64,000 bases of DNA from Apostichopus japonicus (lineage: Eukaryota > Echinodermata > Holothuroidea > Aspidochirotida > Stichopodidae). The stretch covers positions 26,582,713 to 26,646,712 of the forward strand of contig NC_092574.1 in the NCBI RefSeq assembly GCF_037975245.1. The letters are read 5' to 3'. Position numbers and translations under genes: made by a program. The notes under the pieces were generated by a model, which was not told the DNA's origin, did no database searches, and worked only from the letters and a program-made list of their open reading frames with translations. Positions 52,401-64,000 of the stretch are shown here, in pieces (within the stretch, counting starts at the first letter, position 1; the number at the start of each line of letters is the position of its first letter).

Positions 52401-55400
52401 TGTCTGTCTTCTTTCTGATTCGCATTGGAGTCTGGAGGGAAGAATGTGTCCGCCCGGGAGAAAGAAACGTGCTGTAAGGTGTGTAAGTTCGTTCGTAATC
52501 AGTTCAAAGGTGTCTACAATAATCAATGCAGTGTTGCGTATATATACAGTTGAGTAATTTGCATACTATAACCAAATGGTGCAAGGGGTTTACTTAATTT
52601 TTCAATAAAAATAAACCTATCAAACAAATATTAATGCTTTACAATTTGAAACGATACGATAGAGCTTCAAGTTTTATGGTTTAGTTTAGTAGAAAAAAAA
52701 GGATCAGGAGGGACACTGAAGTCCCCATCAAGGACCCTATTGTTTTCTGTCTTTCATCTCTATAAATAGTGTTTCTTTTTTATACTTTGAGCACAATTTT
52801 ATTTTGAACTCAGCATGTCGACCTGTCATTAAAAGAAATCAACACAACCCTGAATTTTTCTTAAACTGCCTTAAAACATATTCAATCCTCTCGTATGGTT
52901 AATTTTCACTCTTCAATATCCATTTTGAAATAGGTACGATTCTAGTCGGTTCTCTCTTTCTACCCAAATTCAACTGTTTTATATATCTGCATATTATGGT
53001 ACCTGCACAGCGCCATCTAAACATTAAAACTGTAGATGGAGAAGATACAAGACCAAATCTTTATTATCCAATTTCAACCTTGACACACACACTACATTCC
53101 TACAAACCATAATGAATGCTGAACTGCTGAAGACGGGAGACTAGGAATGGAAATTGTAGCAGTTATAAGGTAACACATATACCTTGTGTTTATTGGGCGA
53201 CAGGTGGACAGCGTCACCGAAGTACGAAAAATGAAATTACCGATTGCGATGGTACCACTCCTCCGTGACCACTGTTGTGAATATTATCGAGATTCATCTC
53301 CCTGTCACTCCCCTGCCACTCCCCCTCCCCTCCCCTCCACCCACCCAACCCAACCCCCGCCTTCATCTTTTAGGTACCAGCCCATGTGTTTCTTATATTA
53401 ATTTATCTTAAAATTAGAACATCTCCCTATTAGTTTACATTACATAGGCTATAGATCTAGATATAAATACTACTATGGTGTGAATATGGGAGGGGTGCTC
53501 ATATGTGGGGCGGATGTTACATACTTCTATAAATCCCCCCCCCCCAAAAAAAACAATCGATTAATTTTGTCAAGTTTCGGTTAGTTACATTGCAGTTTGT
53601 GATAGTTTTGTAGTAAACAAGACGAGTACAAATAGAACTCCCCCCCTCCCTCCTTGGATGAGTACAAGAGCATGGGTACCAGTACAAGTAGAATTCTCCC
53701 TGTATGAGTACCAGGCTCTGAGCACGGGTAGGAGTATATTATAATCTTCTAGTTTTTATACAATTTCACTGCACCGAGTACAAACATAAACCCATGATAT
53801 CGAGTACATGTAACTATGCTAAAATATGAGTACCATGATTACATACACACAATAAAGTCTGTTTGTTTGTGGTATAGAAGATCCGTAAAATCTGCGGTAT
53901 ATTCAACATAACATAAAACAGCTAATCTCGTGTCACGTGACTGTTAAGTTATATAGGTTCTCCTGTAGAAGGTTACGAATCGACAGGACCGAGAGTTCCC
54001 ATTTCCGGTTCCACTCAACTCTGTACCGATCCGATCCTCTTCAGAAAAGACATTGTTTATTTTGTTTTGATCTAAGACTCCGCCTCCTATAAAAACAAAG
54101 TTGTAATATCCCATCAAACTATTCGGAAATATTGTTTATCTTTCCAGTTTCATCGCTTCATTCATTCTCAAGTACTTTACTCGAATCACAAGAAGGTGAC
54201 CATGACTGGACGTTTAACGAGCGATTAACCGCGAAAAAATAACATGTTTACTCTGTGGTGTCAATAAAAACGACTGTGGTGGAAGGCTACGTCTTATCAG
54301 GTTTGTGGATCACCCAAGTTTTGGGCAATTTACTCTTTTTTTCGAGAATATCTCTTCTACGGTGTTTAACAATATGTGAATTGTCTTCGGGAGTGTCTAT
54401 CAACAATATTGGAGTTGACATTGGAAATCATGCTGATATCTTATTAGAACGGGAAGAATATATATAAATATGAGACAAATAGCATGATAAATATGACACG
54501 ATGAATTCCAATACAAAGAGCATTATTCCTTGGAAGTAGTAAGTGAAAGACAATAACGAATTAGTCACAACTTTTATGTTCAATGAAATTAAAAGTTTGT
54601 TTGCTATTGTACATATGGACTTACCCTGTTCTCTGATGCATGTGATTGTAGCCTATAATGTAATATAGAAATTGGTTAGATTCGCTTACTACACTCACAT
54701 GTAATATTTATGAACTCTACAAATAATGTCAGTGGAACAACTTAGCACCGTTTCGTATAGGCATAAATGTTATTTTTTGCTTGGTTATTTTTATTATTTT
54801 ATATTTAGCTTGCAAATTTGGTGAACTATTTAACCAAAACATATCGAAAACCAATGATATAGTGATAACTCACAGTACCAGGGAACGAACATATGCCAGG
54901 CGCCCCATAATGATATTACCAACATTCTTATGTTAAACACAACGCGTTTTTCCCTACTAATGGAGGGATAAAGGGAGAGGGGGAGGGCGGAGGGGAGGGG
55001 AGTAGTATTAGACCCTCTCCCATGACAAAGAGTTAAAATTGAAGACTCCTTTTCATCTCAGGAGAAAGGAAGATGTCAATGATGTTCCCCTTATCTGCGT
55101 CAGGCGATGGCTCCCTTTCCACCCCCTCCCCCCATTATGACTACCCCATTACCAATAATACTTCAACAATATAATGTACAATTGTAATTGCCATCAACAT
55201 TGACAACCTCCAAAACATGATTTTCACTAAAGAAGATACATAAAGGGTGAACGTAAAACATTATTTGAATTGACTGTGTAAACAGTTTAGATATTCAAGC
55301 CTCTGCTTTTATTATGCTTATCCAATAAATGAGGGCGCTGCTGTTCAATACACTTGAATTTCTAACGTCACTCCTTCCCGGAAATGTTACTTTATAACTA

Positions 55401-57528
55401 CAACCCGCCAGCTATCTGTTTTTCCATTCAAGAATAATAATGCCAGCAAATAATTCTCGTTTAGTCCAAACCCAATCTGAAATTGATATCAAAACCAATG
55501 ATTACGGTATCCTGACCATAAGATAGAGAGCAACAAGGTTATAAAATTATGCAACCTTTTATCATATTAGCAGTTCTACTTTTGCCTCACCGCTTTTATA
55601 ATATACTCACTTATGAGAACCAATCATTGAATAATTTACTGTGTCATTGGAACGAGTGGTTAATTCACAAAGCGGAGAAAATAACTGCTTGCATATTACT
55701 ATTCACACAGCAGCCGAGAGGATTCCACGCAGGTGATTTGTATAACTTTTGTTAAATCCATAAGATTAATTGCTACAAGTAAGAATAGACGCCCGAGAGT
55801 CTTGTCGGTAAACCCCCCAAATAAACCACCATTACTTAAAGTGAAGCGTGGTTATAAATATCTACCGTAGCGTAAGAGTAACTCTGTTAGGATGTATAGT
55901 AATAACATCTAATTGTGTCCTATTCGGTGATTACAAGTATCATATACACATAAAAGAGGAAGATAAAATTGAAAAAAAGAATACTCGGTTTTATTTATTT
56001 TCTAATCTACAATTCTGAGGTAAGCTTGAACTGCAAAATGATGAAGACAGATCAAAGGGGAGGAAAAACACAATGATCGGTTGCCCCCCCCCCCCACTCC
56101 CCCAAACATGCAAAGTCAAAGAAACCTTGGGCAGGAAGATATACACCAATCCTTAACTTCTACTGACTTCAATTGACTTCTACGTTCAATATTGTGCTGA
56201 ATTGAAGGTAATATAAGTTCTGGTAATAATGAAAACAGCAAAGCTACAAGGGATTCGCCGCTCGACCCCCCCCCCCCCCGCACGGGCCACTGGACCCCAC
56301 ATCGAAATGGATGGCGCCAGTTTGCACTTCCCACATTCTGTTCCTCCAAATGTTGCCCTCATTTGGGTGTCTCCTCCCCACCCACACCATCTCTCCAACT
56401 TACAATGTCTGGCGACACCACTGTCTATAAGTGGGCTGAAATCGTGATGTCAACTCAACTTGTTCAAACTGTGTAGACACTGCAATTTCTGCTTGTTCGA
56501 TTTCAGCTGGCTATACGAATAGGATTTTTGAAAGTTTCGTACTATGCACACGGCAGCGTATGGTTGCATTGTGTACTGTATACACACATTCATTTTATGA
56601 GGGTTTGGAAGGTAGTGGTGCTCGGTGAATGTCAAACTGTAATATTTAGATCTTAGTTTGTTAGTTTATGTACAGCCGTGAATCGTTGCATCAAACGTTA
56701 CCCACCATCCCAGCCCCTGAGTACTAAGCTAGTGATTGAGAAGAGAATGAGTAATCTACATTTAGGTTCAGTTTGATTAGAACTTAGATGTAACCTGGAA
56801 TTAGTAAATAGTGTAAATCCTCTGGCTTTTGTAGGTGAAGCAGTGAATAAAACTTGTCGGCAAATTCAAAGCATTGCATTTAATATTGTACAACAGTGTG
56901 TGAGGACTATCATATATATATATAATCCGCGTGTTAAATTAATGTTGATAAGGAATTTATAGATCAGAGCATTCTATCTCATTGAAAGGAAACATTTTTG
57001 CAAATTGTTTTGAAAGCTGTTCTTCCTCCTAGTTAGTTACCGTTTATAATCTGTGTGTACGGCAATTAAATTCACGTGAGTCAATTTGATGAACCCTGGA
57101 TGGAACTTACGCCCTACCTTATATCATTTCATCGTATTTATTTTACTTACTTCGCCATGTGTGATGTATTTACCGTGTTAATGCTCATAAATCCAGATTG
57201 TTAACGTCCAACCTAAGTCACTTCCAGTATCCGTCAATGCTTTCCCGTAGGTACATTAATAACAGCTCAACATACTCCGCACATACCATCTACCCTTCTT
57301 TAAGGAAAAGCAGAAGAAACGGAAACATATCAAGTGAAGAAAAACATATTTCTGACCCTTTGATGCCAACCAATTTAGTCTCGCGCAGAAACCTAGTTTC
57401 GTTTCTAAGGGATTAACAAAGTCAAAGTTATGCAACAAAATAAGCAAAGTACTGACATGAAATAGTACTTTCGGTCGCATCATTAATATTTTGTTTATTT
57501 TTGCTTCGTTGAGTTCTCTGGGATCGAT
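49467..57528. other. Downstream non-coding DNA
   Basis: C11 (50268-50278), C12 (51719-51730), C11 (53535-53545), C12 (56084-56095) and C14 (56266-56279) runs and a GTCT microsatellite at about 51951-51973. GAGTAC words recur loosely at 53.6-53.85 kb. No gene or transposon is recognised. Confidence 0.5.
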
Positions 57529-57690
57529 GGCTTCGGAATAAAACGTGTCAGTACTATATTTTACCAATGAACTGCTGCGATAGGCTCCAAAGCCTATACA
57601 TCTGTATAGTCGGCTTCGGAATAAAACGTTCCAGTACTATATTATAATATTGAACTGCTACGATAGGCTCCACAGCTTATACATATATCT
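57529..57690. repeat. Tandem duplication, about 83 bp x 2
   Basis: Copies begin GGCTTCGGAATAAAACGT at 57529 and 57612 and share CAGTACTATATT and CGATAGGCTCCA. Confidence 0.9.
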
Positions 57691-58380
57691 AATATAATCT
57701 AATGTATATCGGTTATTCTGTAACGAATGTGACGTTGTTATGAATTACCGCAAGGGAGTGCCATAGATGTTTAAATTAACTATGATATTTTTAGATTTAT
57801 GTGATAATATTAAAATATCTACCTCAACTGGTTGATTCTCGACCGTTACTATATACACTCTCATCAAAATTCATCAGAAATTGTCTATACCGATTTGAGC
57901 ATTCCAAATAACTGTTTTTATGTTTTAAAAGGTACTTTATTGGCGGTCAAGAATGATCATGTTTATTCAAGTTTCTGCAGACACTGGAAGGTGGAGACAG
58001 TAAAGTGACCCAGACTGAGAGAAGAAGCTACTTTGAGGGCGTCTGTCAAATGACGTGTTGAAGTGATCAAGAGTGACCATTTTTTGACTTCTAGCAGATT
58101 TAAGGGTAATGTTTTCCATCAGCTTTACTCCATTAATCCTATACACCTTCCCATAATACCTCCATCTTATAATGATATCATCGCCAGTTGCCTATCTAGG
58201 GATAAAATTAGATTGGGATATTAACAAAAAAGGGTGGGCCGGTGAACAACGATTCTTGTTATCTTAATTACTCTATGCCGAAATATGTTCAATGCAAATT
58301 TATGTGTACACCCCCCCCCCCGCCCCCACTTATATATATAAACACAAAATAAAAATAGTTAATGGGATGGGAGGACCCAA

Positions 58381-58560
58381 AGATGGGAGTCGCTTCAACG
58401 ACACCAAGGCTACACTACAGATGGGAGTCGCTTTAACGACACCAAGGCTACATCACAGATGGGACTCGCTTCAACGACACCAAGGCTACACCACAGATGG
58501 GAGTCGCTTTAACGACACCAAGGCTACACCGCAGATGGGAGTCGCTTCAACGACACCAGG
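58381..58560. repeat. 38 bp minisatellite, about 4.7 copies
   Basis: The unit starts AGATGGGAGTCGCTTYAACG and ends CACCAAGGCTACACYRC. Copies start at 58381, 58419, 58457, 58495 and 58533 and differ at a few positions. Because 38 is not a multiple of 3, the same unit appears in three frames of the overlapping ORF, which is therefore an artefact. Confidence 0.95.
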
Positions 58561-61090
58561 ACACCCGGGTCAAGCCCTGGGTTCATAAGCAAGCAACTAG
58601 AGATTTCGTTCCCTTATCAATATTTTGTCGCCCAGACACTTTCATGTAAAACGTAAATTGAAAGATTTACAAATCATTTAAAAAAAAACTAAACATGAAA
58701 CTTGAGTAGCTGAGCTAATCAACTACATCATTTATCGGAACTAAGTACAAAGGAACATCAAGATATTTATCATAATCAATTCAACAAGCTGCTTTATAGT
58801 TATGATTTTGGTGTGTAATACTATCACTCTAAAGTAGCATAAAAGTGACGTATACAACGGGAATTCATTTAATTATTATAAACGATTAGCAAAACAGTTT
58901 ATTTGCCCATATTCACCCCCCTCTCCTCTCCCCCTCTTTACCCCACGATAAAGATGATTTATTGCCGATGTTGAAATAAAATCAGAGATTTGTTACGCGA
59001 GGACATTTTCCTTCATTTAACCAGGGAGTTGTTAACATCCTGATTAAACATCGTGATTTCGGAATTGACTCTGTGATTTTAGACTGTAGGCTATGTATTG
59101 TACATACAAAGTGACAAATCTATTACAAAGGAGGGATATTAAGAAAACCTTTGTTTCTTTTCATGTTTTGATTCAAAGATAAACAACCCAGAAGTTTCAC
59201 CACAAGTAACAAATCTTAACACAAACAGCACTATAATCGCTGGATATAGCCTACTGCTAAGCGTTTCCTCAAATTTACGCGTGCATCGACGCACTCCATG
59301 CGCACGTCCAGGTTTACTAATTAGCTATAGTTAGTAACGAGAGATCTTCTCAGATAACACGATTTTTTTGTCTTTTCACTCTCTTTTTCAAAACAGAGGG
59401 AAAAAATAACACCGCGGGAGCAAAAGGTACAAGCTATTTTTAAGACGTTTGTACGTTTGTACGTATATATAGTTTAGTCATTGTTATGTTTAACACGTGT
59501 GCACCATTTAATAATGTTAGTTATACGTATGAAGGATACAACCTTTCGCCATGACAGAGTAAAATGAAGTTATGTAAACATAGAGCGATGTCGGTAAATC
59601 ATCTGAAAATCCCTCTTCGGTGAAGAAGAGTAAAACAGACGAAACGGCTCCCGCCGGTTAGGAAATACGATATCAGCGAAAGCATTATCTAACTGCACCT
59701 TTTAGCATTGACAGGTTATGATTTGTGGCTTTAGTTAAACTTAACAATTTTATATCCGTAAACGGCTTAAAAAGTAGCACATCTGTGTTTCAGTAGTAAA
59801 TGGAAAATCCATCCAAAGTTTGATCGTAAATTTTACCTTACAATTTCCCGGCTTCTTGCTTAAGTTCATGGGCACTTCGTCTCAGGCAGCCTGGGTCTGG
59901 AAAAAGCAAAGATAATTTTAAATTCCTAATGTGTTTTCCAGATTTTCTCGAGCAGACATTAAGCTGGAAAATGAAGCAACAACTTGTACTAAAGAGAAAA
60001 AAAGGGAAGACGAAGAAAAGGCGATAAAACCAGAAAAGACCAGGATGGCTCTTGACTTTTTAGTTTTTTTTTTGGCCTTTAATATAATATCAAGTCTAAA
60101 CTAGAAAAGAATCAAATTCACGATAATATCGGTAAGTTACTATGGTAACATGCTTGATTTAAGTGGCTTAACGTAGAAACGTATATACGTTTGTATCTAC
60201 TCCAATAGCACCACGCACCATATTTAATTGCTATATTAATTCGTCAAACTAAAGCGGTCTCTAAAGTTTGCAAAGCCTTTGATAATTGGTAGCGGGTATT
60301 GCTTTTCGGAAATTTCCTGAGATGACATATAAACAGCCTGTTACTCGGGCTTTTAAGGTATATTAATCTGAGGTATGGTGGTGCATGTAGGTCCTAGGGA
60401 CAGGAATGATAGACCATAATAAAGCCTATTTTAATATTTATTTCCTTTAACTGTTGCAATTATTGTATGCAGTAGCATAACGTGGAATAAAACTCCCACT
60501 TCTCTCGTTAGGACACCGTGAACGTCATATTACCGATTGTGTATCTGTATAACGAACACTTAAGTTGTTTATTCATGTAAAAAAACTCGTTGCTCAGTAA
60601 TAGTCTTACTTGCCAGTCGTTTAGAATGATTTCACGATGATACAGTCATATCTCAACAAGATGGAATCACGAACAAACTTTTACCGTACGCACGCACACA
60701 TTCAGCATATCAAGATTAATCTTGTCTCCAGCTTAAAGGGAAAGAAAGATATGTTTGGACGTCATGAAGAGGAGTCACAAATCAAATGCGTCCCTGTCTA
60801 TTTTCGGGATATTCTTAAAGCAAACGAAGGAAATATACAGGTCAACCCTATAAAAATATTTAAAAAAACACATAGCTTCATCTCCTTCTCGAAAAGCAAA
60901 GTGCAATTTCATTATAATGGAGTAGTGGGAAGGGTGGTGAGGAGGGCAGGGTTGGTTTACGATCTAATTCATTTTGTATGGTGGATTATCGCACCTAGGC
61001 CTACAATGTAGTGTCACGAGGTTGACTGATTTCCTATTAATTCCAGAAGAGGTTTTGTATGTAGAATCGTGAGGTGATCATCTCAGTGTA
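58561..61090. other. Downstream non-coding DNA
   Basis: Unique AT-rich sequence. An open frame of 124 codons at 60637-61011 (+) has no recognisable domain or splice context; I do not call it a gene. Confidence 0.45.
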
Positions 61091-61093
61091 TGG

Positions 61094-61357
61094 CAGCGGC
61101 GGACTAAGCGGGGTCCGGGTGGGGCAGTCCGCCCCGGGTACCAGTTGGGGGGAGCCTGCCACATATAATCAGTTCAAAGCTTTGTCTAATATAGCACCAT
61201 TTTGCATCTAAGCCACCTGACATACACAAAAATATTTCAAAGGGGAGGGGGAACCCCATCCCCTTAGACCTCCTCTTCAGCACCCCTGGCATCCCCTGCA
61301 CGGGGTGACACAGGAAGGATTCGCCCTGGATCAGCTATTCTAGGTAAGCCACTGCTG
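61094..61357. mobile_element. Possible DNA-transposon remnant, about 264 bp
   Basis: The left end CAGCGGCGGACTAAG and the inverse of the right end, CAGCAGTGGCTTA, are loosely related, and the G/C-rich subterminal stretch (GGGGCAGTCCGCCCCGGG) is typical of such repeats. No matching target-site duplication was seen. Confidence 0.3.
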
Positions 61358-62640
61358 TAGGCCGGGGAGGGGAAGGGCGTAATAGAAGCTGAAAGTAGCA
61401 TTCCATATTGCTTTTGATGATTTTCGATGGTTCTCGCTACACCAGGTACACAACAACACTGTACTAGCATGTTTTGTAGCGAAGTTTCTAGTTCCAAAAA
61501 TAATGAAGAAAAACCCATTTAAAAAAAAATCTCTCTGGTTTGCTTATTGCAAATCAGTTCATTTGTTCAAACATGACTTAAGACTAAAAATTATATAAGA
61601 ACGTTTGACCTGACAGTTATCAGTGTTACCTTATATTTACTGTGGAAAAGGAAACGGCGAACTGAAATACTCTAAAACGAATTTTGGTAAGTTGTTATAA
61701 TAATTGAAGATGTTGTGACATTTACATGGATATAAAGATATACCACCTGTCTGGATTTATCTTAATACACATTTATTTACAAATACTTTCAAGACTGGTT
61801 CTTATCTCACTAACATCTAACGATAACAACTTATCCATAACGTCATATTATTAACATACCACGCACGTATCCATCCTTTGCGTTTTATTTAATGAACTCT
61901 ACCAAAGTTTTCCAACGAATGTGCGAGTCTGGGAATTATTTTTTCCCCCATTTTCTTTTCGTTTTTTTTATTCTTTCTTTCCCAAACACAAACTGGTTTC
62001 GGTCGATGATGATATTCTTATGTTTACTTGTCAAATATTTCTTTAAAACCTGTTGTTTATTTTCGAACGTAAAAATGGTCCAAGTGTGGCACCGGAATGA
62101 TCTCTCGAAAATCACGACGCAAAACATGAGCTATAACCTAACCGACCTTTCGATTACGTTGCGCCAATATTAAGGGGGTGACCTTACGCCCTCGGTTGCC
62201 TTCTAAGTGGTCATAAATATTCACGTGCGTGCCCTTGGTCGTCTATCATTCAAGGCTACTTTTTCAAGGATTCTTTTCGTTACCGATGAAATCAGAAATG
62301 ATTTGCGATGCCTTTCGGTTTAGCCTAACAGCTTAGGCTCATGGGACTTGTCTTTAACGCGGAAGGAAACATTGCACCTAATCCGTCAGGTTTGATTACA
62401 TATTCGTCCAATAATGAGTTTAAAGAGGAACTTTGAACAGAAACAAATGTACCATGCCTTGTATCTTTTTTCAACATAGAAGAATAGTGGGGCACAAACA
62501 TATTTACAATCCTTGAAAATTGAGCATTTGTTTTTCGTCACGATGTCATATTAAATCTAATGAACACGATACAGGTAAAGACGTTATAGTTGTAACAGTA
62601 AACGAGAATAAAGGGAGAAATGAAGAGGTTTTCTGTTAAT
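61358..62640. other. Non-coding DNA
   Basis: No feature recognised; the open frame at 61892-62173 has no supporting motif. Confidence 0.5.
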
Positions 62641-62720
62641 CAATCAATCCATCAAATAACTTATATAGCGCCTAATATCCACAGTGTACAAAACAATGGT
62701 CAGTGGCGCTCAAAACCGTA
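62641..62720 (-). mobile_element. LINE/SINE 3' tail remnant with GCGCTATATAAG and ATTGA repeat end
   Basis: On the minus strand: TTTTGAGCGCCACTGACC, a gap, then TTAGGCGCTATATAAGTTAT and a GATTGATTGA end. It is the same tail type as the remnant near 9.5 kb, in the opposite orientation. Confidence 0.45.
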
Positions 62721-64000
62721 TTATATCGATGTTAACATCGAATAAAGCAAGATTTGTAGCCTTAACTTAATCTTACTTTCTTACGTATAGAGACATGTTT
62801 TACCAAGAAATCAAATATGTTTACCGGTAGTTACCGGTAGGTTTCACTATTAACATAAAAAAAACAAGTAAATAGAAATAACTCGAGAAGTGTGCATATA
62901 TTTCATTTAGGATATGGGGAAGGGGGTGGGGTTGCCATGACTACAGCCGGGTCACATAAACTATAACAAATAAGAATTTCTGTACAATGCGAAATACTGC
63001 AGCATTAGCCCGTTCGATATGATAGTAAGAATACGTTTGCGGTTTTCATTTTAAAGTAATATTCTGTGAAATACCCCCAATTGTTATACATCGATTCCAA
63101 AAAAAGCCAAAAATATATCATTTTTATGAAAGTATATTAACTTCAGCTAATGCATGACTCTTGATATTTTGAAGTACAATAGTTAAATCAAACAGCCTGT
63201 AAGAGTATCCGTCCGATTGAGATAAAAGTAACGTAGTCACGTGAGATGTTATTAAACGGTTTTTCTTCATCATTCTAGTTCTCGTTGCTTTCAAGTTAAT
63301 ATGATGATATCTCTGGAAGAGGCAATATCTAACATCATCATTATTCTCTGTAGGTATGACTCTCCATCTTTTTGATGAACTTCTCGTTTGGGTTTCCATT
63401 CTGTGACACATTCATGCTGCTCGGTATGGATGAGTAGACAGGTTGCCAGGAGTATTATCTTCGTACATAAGGTCAATTTACCTAAATCATGTACTAAACA
63501 TGCATTTATCATATGTTCGCTTGGACAGAGAAGCGATAACTTCAGCGGTGGCATAGATGTATTATTAAAGTTAGCTTCTTAGCCCATCTTCTTCATCGCC
63601 ACCCACCATGATAGCGACATTATTCCGGACTTTTCACGGAGGGCGGATAAATCAAAAAAATGTTTCGTCACAAATGTAAACGCATGCAAGAGGAATCCTT
63701 GAAGCGCTAACATATCTCACGAATGACTCACTCAAGCTGGAAATAGGATACATCAATTACGTAGCGAAAGATGGGGCTTGTTTATAAGACGGAAATGGAT
63801 AGGTCAAAGGTCGAATAAGACGCTCTCAATCAAAGTCTACTACCCGTACAAGACAATCGACGCGTAATTAGAGGGCGACTTACAACAAAGGCTTTGAAAT
63901 TTAGAGCGGCCACATTGAGCTTACATAAATAAACAAATGAGGTGAAAAGTTTGAACCACATCAAGTTAATGTTGTGTCTTCCAATAGACACTACAATGGA
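62721..64000. other. Non-coding DNA to the window end
   Basis: A further AGGTCAAAGGTCG (DR1 with one mismatch) lies at 63801-63813. No gene is recognised. Confidence 0.45.

Noticed and set aside
60637-61011. 124-codon plus-strand open frame
   Set aside because: No domain or homologue recognised; the length is not beyond chance in 64 kb. Transcript evidence would be needed.

Overview
This is a 64 kb piece of an animal nuclear genome, AT-rich, with large non-coding spaces and many simple repeats. The only gene I can support is a Hand-family bHLH transcription factor on the + strand. It is split into two coding exons, 13706-14413 and 36781-36870, separated by an intron of about 22.4 kb. Exon 1 carries two SPPDY motifs and the complete bHLH domain. 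Exon 2 carries the Hand C-terminal signature GRTGWPQHVWALEL. The two exons join in phase 0 to give a predicted protein of 265 residues. No bacterial, phage, CRISPR or operon-like features are present.

The organism is most likely a marine invertebrate, and an echinoderm or other non-vertebrate deuterostome is my best guess. That rests on the divergent Hand N-terminus, the enlarged intron, LINE, tRNA-derived SINE and hAT-like debris, and at least 25 poly-G/poly-C runs of 10-15 bases in otherwise AT-rich DNA. This is inference; no mitochondrial or rRNA marker is present to settle it.

Layout: 1-13.5 kb is upstream non-coding DNA with a three-copy ~86 bp repeat, a TA microsatellite, an AGC/AGT-rich minisatellite block (7.9-8.75 kb) and a CCAAT/CRE pair 1.7 kb before the start codon. 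Hand exon 1 lies at 13.7-14.4 kb. The intron (14.4-36.8 kb) holds tandem repeats, three LINE reverse-transcriptase C-terminal fragments, a hAT-like 28 bp palindrome with an 8 bp target-site duplication, and a ~146 bp repeat array carrying AGGTCA nuclear-receptor-type half-sites. Exon 2 is at 36.8 kb, followed by a 3' UTR that probably runs to about 37.8 kb. From 37.8 to 64 kb is downstream non-coding DNA with a tRNA-derived SINE-like element, a non-autonomous hAT-like element with clear terminal inverted repeats and target-site duplication (46.3-46.7 kb), long TA repeats and a 38 bp minisatellite.

I see no multi-gene system here. The interesting content is the Hand gene structure and repeat-borne regulatory-looking sequence inside its intron. 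All other open reading frames longer than 60 codons look like chance or repeat-encoded frames.
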